A stretch of DNA of 16,186 nucleotides from Syntrophaceae bacterium (GTDB taxonomy: Bacteria > Desulfobacterota > Desulfomonilia > Desulfomonilales > Desulfomonilaceae), in contig JACWAG010000483.1 in NCBI GenBank assembly GCA_014874425.1, forward strand, positions 1 through 16,186, read 5' to 3'. This document shows positions 13,521 through 16,186 of this stretch, piece after piece. Position numbers and translations under genes: made by a program. The notes under the pieces are model-generated. The model did not search any database. It was given only the letters and a program-made list of their open reading frames with translations, and had not been told where the DNA came from. Every line of letters begins with the position of its first letter. Within the stretch, counting starts at the first letter, position 1.

Positions 13521-15782
13521 CTAAAATTGTGAGAATTCCAGTAAGCTTTCGTTTTGTACTTCTCCTCCATCGATGACTTCTCGAAAAGGCAATTCGATTA
13601 TAAATACAGAACCTTGACCTTCTTTAGATTCCACCTTTATGATTCCACCATGTTCGAGTATGACCTTCCTGGTGATTACAAGCCCCAAGCCAGTGCCTTT
13701 TGAGCCTTTTGTCGAATAGAACTTCGTAAACAAATTTTGAGAAATCTCTTCAGGCATGCCAACCCCATCATCTGATACTTTTATGACAAGCCGATCTCCT
13801 TCTGTCCGCCCATAAACAATCACATGATGCGTAATTTCAGTATCTTCAGTTCTGCATGCATGAATTGCGTTAGAAACAAGATTGGACAATGCGCTGTGAA
13901 CTCCACCGGGATCTATTAGACAGGAGGCGATTCTCCGTTGGAAATCTCGAATAAGTTGAACTCCTTCATCTTTGGCCTTAGCTTCATAAAGATCACAAAC
14001 TTCTGTAAGCAGTTGCCCCAATTCATATTGCCTGTATTCAGGTTCTCTTTCTTTGGACGCGTACAAAATTCCTTTCACTAAGTCCGAAATTTTTTCCACA
14101 TTGTGTTTCACCATGGCCCATCCCGCCTTGACTCGATCATCACGACCCCGGGTCAAGCCTGAATCGATAACGTAAACCCCTCCTTGAAGCCCGGACAAAA
14201 TGTTTTTTATAGAATGTGACATTCCAGCTATCGTTTCTCCCAAAATCACTAACTGTCCCTGGAGTCTTTTAACTTCAGTAATATTTGTGCTCATTTCCAT
14301 TACCGCTGTAACGTCGCCCTTTTCATCCATTACGGGAGCTGTGTAAACGATTATGTAAGTGTCTTCCCCCTTCTTTCGCCAAATTTCTTCCGAATAATTA
14401 ACGGCACGGTTTTGAAAAGTTTTTTCGACTGGACAATTGTCACATTTTTCTTCAAGACCCTTATAAACTTGGAAACATTTTCTGCCCTCCGCGACGCCAA
14501 AGTCACGGGCGAAGAAATTGTTATGTCTGACAATATTGAAATCTTTGTCCACAACCGTGAGATAACAAGGAACGTTTTCAAAAAGATACTGAAATTCCTG
14601 TCGTTGCTGCTCTATCTTAAACTGGAGTTTCTTTAGCAGGGTGACATCAACAACCATTTCCAGGACTTCCTCAACTTCACCCTTCTCATCAAATATAGGG
14701 GAAGTCTTAACAATGACGTGTGATTCGTGGCCGTCAATGTTCCAGATTTCTTCAGATTGGTGGGATGACCCGTCATAAAAAGTCTTCTCTACAGGACAGT
14801 TGTCGCAGCGTGAATTCTTGTTTTTGTAACCAGCGAAACAGTACTGACTGACCTTTTCTCCAAATTGGGCGTTGAATGTCCGGTTGGCTCTGGAAATGCG
14901 GAAATTCTTGTCTATGACAGTTAAGTAACAAGGCGCCTCATCGAAAAGCGATTTGTACATCCTGCGACTGGTGTCGAGCTGATTGGTCCTGAGATTGATC
15001 TGACGGCTCATATGATCAAAAGCCCTGGTCAAGTCGGCCATTTCATCTTTTCCCATAGTCTGACCGCGAGGCTCATACTCCCCCTTGGCCATTTTTGACG
15101 TTTTTTCCTGTAAATTCTTTACTGCCGGATTCACAAACAACAGGACGGCTGCTCCGCTCATTGTGCAAATTACCAAAAAGAGCGCTATCGCAAAGCCGAC
15201 GGTCTTATGGGAATTTCTCGAAATCTCCTGCCTGATATTGCTCAAACCGATCTTTAACTCTACAGCGCCGAGGATTCTGTCGATCTCAGGATGAGCATGA
15301 CAAGCAGCGGCGGAACAGCTCGGAAGATTTAAGAGTGGGTTAACAACAGTGATCACAGAGCCATCATCTGAAATCTTATGCCGGACATGAGAATTGGTTT
15401 TTAAATCATAAAGGAGCGGATCATTTGACAAGTCTATAGGAACAGAAGACCTAATTTGTTTAGTGGAATAACGCAGAATACCTTTCTGGTCATAAATGTT
15501 TATTTCTCTGAAGCCTTCCGTCATGCCAATGGCATTTATGATCTCACGGATAATCCCCCGTTCCTTAGTCATCATACCATTCCCAATAGCGGCCTTTATG
15601 ACCTCGGAATCTTTGACCGAGTCCTGAACAGTTTTTTTAATGAAACTAGATTCTTGAGATGAAATTGTTTTGTATGAAAAAACCAGTAACGCCAAAAACA
15701 TAACTAGACCAGCGTAAAAGCTGATTTTGAAGCCTAAACTCCTGGTAAACCTTTTAACAAAATGGATGGCGTTCTTGAGCAT
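13521..15782 (-). CDS. Membrane sensor histidine kinase with CX4CH periplasmic motif, HAMP and two Cys-rich PAS domains
   Basis: This 753-residue inner-membrane kinase has two membrane spans (about 17-37 and 193-217) around a periplasmic sensor. The sensor contains C156-x4-C161-H162 in PSCSAAACHAHPE, a variant c-type heme motif. A HAMP linker (about 215-270) is followed by PAS1 (about 275-381), PAS2 (about 396-502), the dimerisation helix with H523 in MSHSIKN, and an ATPase domain with N638, DDGVGM (671-676), KFYSTKGSKGTGLGL (687-701) and an internal D624P. The two PAS domains share CYLTV.DK and CDNCPVEKTF, with four cysteines each (C285/315/326/329 and C406/436/447/450). It should phosphorylate a response regulator in response to a redox, heme or ligand signal; the signal is unknown. 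A response regulator ends 175 bp upstream and a Usp-like gene follows closely. The ribosome site before ATG 15782 is weak (TAGGC). Confidence 0.92.
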   Translation of the reverse strand: MLKNAIHFVKRFTRSLGFKISFYAGLVMFLALLVFSYKTISSQESSFIKKTVQDSVKDSEVIKAAIGNGMMTKERGIIREIINAIGMTEGFREINIYDQKGILRYSTKQIRSSVPIDLSNDPLLYDLKTNSHVRHKISDDGSVITVVNPLLNLPSCSAAACHAHPEIDRILGAVELKIGLSNIRQEISRNSHKTVGFAIALFLVICTMSGAAVLLFVNPAVKNLQEKTSKMAKGEYEPRGQTMGKDEMADLTRAFDHMSRQINLRTNQLDTSRRMYKSLFDEAPCYLTVIDKNFRISRANRTFNAQFGEKVSQYCFAGYKNKNSRCDNCPVEKTFYDGSSHQSEEIWNIDGHESHVIVKTSPIFDEKGEVEEVLEMVVDVTLLKKLQFKIEQQRQEFQYLFENVPCYLTVVDKDFNIVRHNNFFARDFGVAEGRKCFQVYKGLEEKCDNCPVEKTFQNRAVNYSEEIWRKKGEDTYIIVYTAPVMDEKGDVTAVMEMSTNITEVKRLQGQLVILGETIAGMSHSIKNILSGLQGGVYVIDSGLTRGRDDRVKAGWAMVKHNVEKISDLVKGILYASKEREPEYRQYELGQLLTEVCDLYEAKAKDEGVQLIRDFQRRIASCLIDPGGVHSALSNLVSNAIHACRTEDTEITHHVIVYGRTEGDRLVIKVSDDGVGMPEEISQNLFTKFYSTKGSKGTGLGLVITRKVILEHGGIIKVESKEGQGSVFIIELPFREVIDGGEVQNESLLEFSQF

Positions 15783-15957
15783 AGTGCCTAATTAAAAAGC
15801 TTTAATATGCTGTGGATCATCGAGGCTTTAAAATGCCCTGATAATCACGAACGCCATCCGAATTTCAGCCAAAAAAGAGGACCGACCATAGTGATTAGTG
15901 TTACCGGATCTGTGAGAGTAACAAAGGTCACTAACCCCAAACCTCAAACATTAACAA
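15783..15957. other. Intergenic region between response regulator and sensor kinase
   Basis: This 175-bp gap holds an imperfect inverted repeat, TTAGTG-TT-ACC (15895-15905) with GGTCACTAA (15926-15934) around a 20-nt loop. Part of it can alternatively pair as GTTAC/GTAAC. No T tract follows on either strand, so it is not a clear terminator, and no confident promoter was found. Confidence 0.35.
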
Positions 15958-16186
15958 CTACCCGAGGATCCTCTTGATCTCTTTCAATAAGGCGTCCTTA
16001 TCCACAGGTTTTTCAATATAAGCCTCAGGTGGCCTAATTGATCTTTCGTGAATCCACTTTTTGAAGTCCATGTTGGGAGTGTCGTCAGTAGCGAAACCTG
16101 TCACCATGACTACGGGGATAGCGCTAATTTCAGGATCTCTTCTCAATTCGCGAAACATCTTGATCCCGGTCTTGTTCGGCATCAGC
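15958..16186 (-). CDS. Response regulator receiver domain, C-terminal part (5' truncated by window)
   Basis: The frame is open to the window edge and ends at TAG 15958-15960. The 75 visible residues are the second half of a CheY-like receiver: LMPNKTG (the loop after the phosphorylated Asp, which lies outside the window), FRELRRDPEISAIPVVMVTGFATD with the conserved Thr, and YIEKPVDKDALLKEIKRIL with the conserved Lys-Pro. The protein ends right after the receiver fold, so there is no C-terminal output domain in this copy; any extra domain would be upstream. It precedes the sensor kinase on the same strand and is a plausible partner. The internal ATG at 16182 is not a start. Confidence 0.88.
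   Translation of the reverse strand, partial: LMPNKTGIKMFRELRRDPEISAIPVVMVTGFATDDTPNMDFKKWIHERSIRPPEAYIEKPVDKDALLKEIKRILG

Overview
The window looks like chromosomal DNA of an anaerobic, probably sulfate-reducing or syntrophic, member of the Desulfobacterota (former Deltaproteobacteria). The clues are an HdrA/MvhD electron-transfer pair, a UGA-encoded selenocysteine in the MvhD protein, a complete ferrous-iron uptake operon, and a sensor kinase with a periplasmic heme-binding-type motif and cysteine-rich PAS domains. The genus cannot be named from this sequence. No rRNA, tRNA, CRISPR array, insertion sequence or phage gene was seen.

Layout. (1) 1-1191, + strand: the 3' end of hdrA, then mvhD. 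MvhD is fused to a two-cluster ferredoxin tail and is read through an in-frame TGA at 412-414, followed by a SECIS-like hairpin. A weak terminator follows at about 1230-1260. (2) 1271-4109, - strand: a Feo operon of feoA, feoB and a Cys-rich FeoB-associated membrane peptide, with a good sigma70-type promoter at 4178-4206. (3) 4442-8470, + strand: a tight four-gene run of UDP-glucuronate decarboxylase, a flippase-like membrane protein, bioA and bioD. The BioA resembles the Bacillus subtilis lysine-using type. (4) 8513-11179, - strand: ftsK, convergent with bioD, with a near-consensus promoter upstream. (5) 11495-11653, + strand: a 52-residue Cys-rich single-span membrane peptide. (6) 11691-16186, - strand: in transcription order, the end of a response regulator, a heme/PAS sensor histidine kinase, a Usp-like protein, an unrecognised small Cys/His-rich protein and a DtxR-family iron regulator.

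How the parts may work together. The hdrA-mvhD pair belongs to flavin-based electron bifurcation or confurcation between hydrogenase or formate dehydrogenase, ferredoxin and a disulfide acceptor. Ferrous-iron import (Feo) and a DtxR-type repressor with an IdeR/DtxR-like Cys-x2-Glu-His metal motif lie in the same window, so the regulator is a reasonable candidate to control the feo promoter. The - strand sensory group joins a membrane redox/heme-type sensor to small stress proteins and the iron regulator. Its co-transcription is only inferred from orientation and spacing.

The most notable items are the selenocysteine MvhD missed by standard translation, the Asp-for-Cys cluster motif in HdrA, the CX4CH plus duplicated Cys-rich PAS sensor, the four-Cys insertion in the DtxR regulator, and a perfect 19-bp palindrome next to a larger inverted repeat in front of the unknown small gene.
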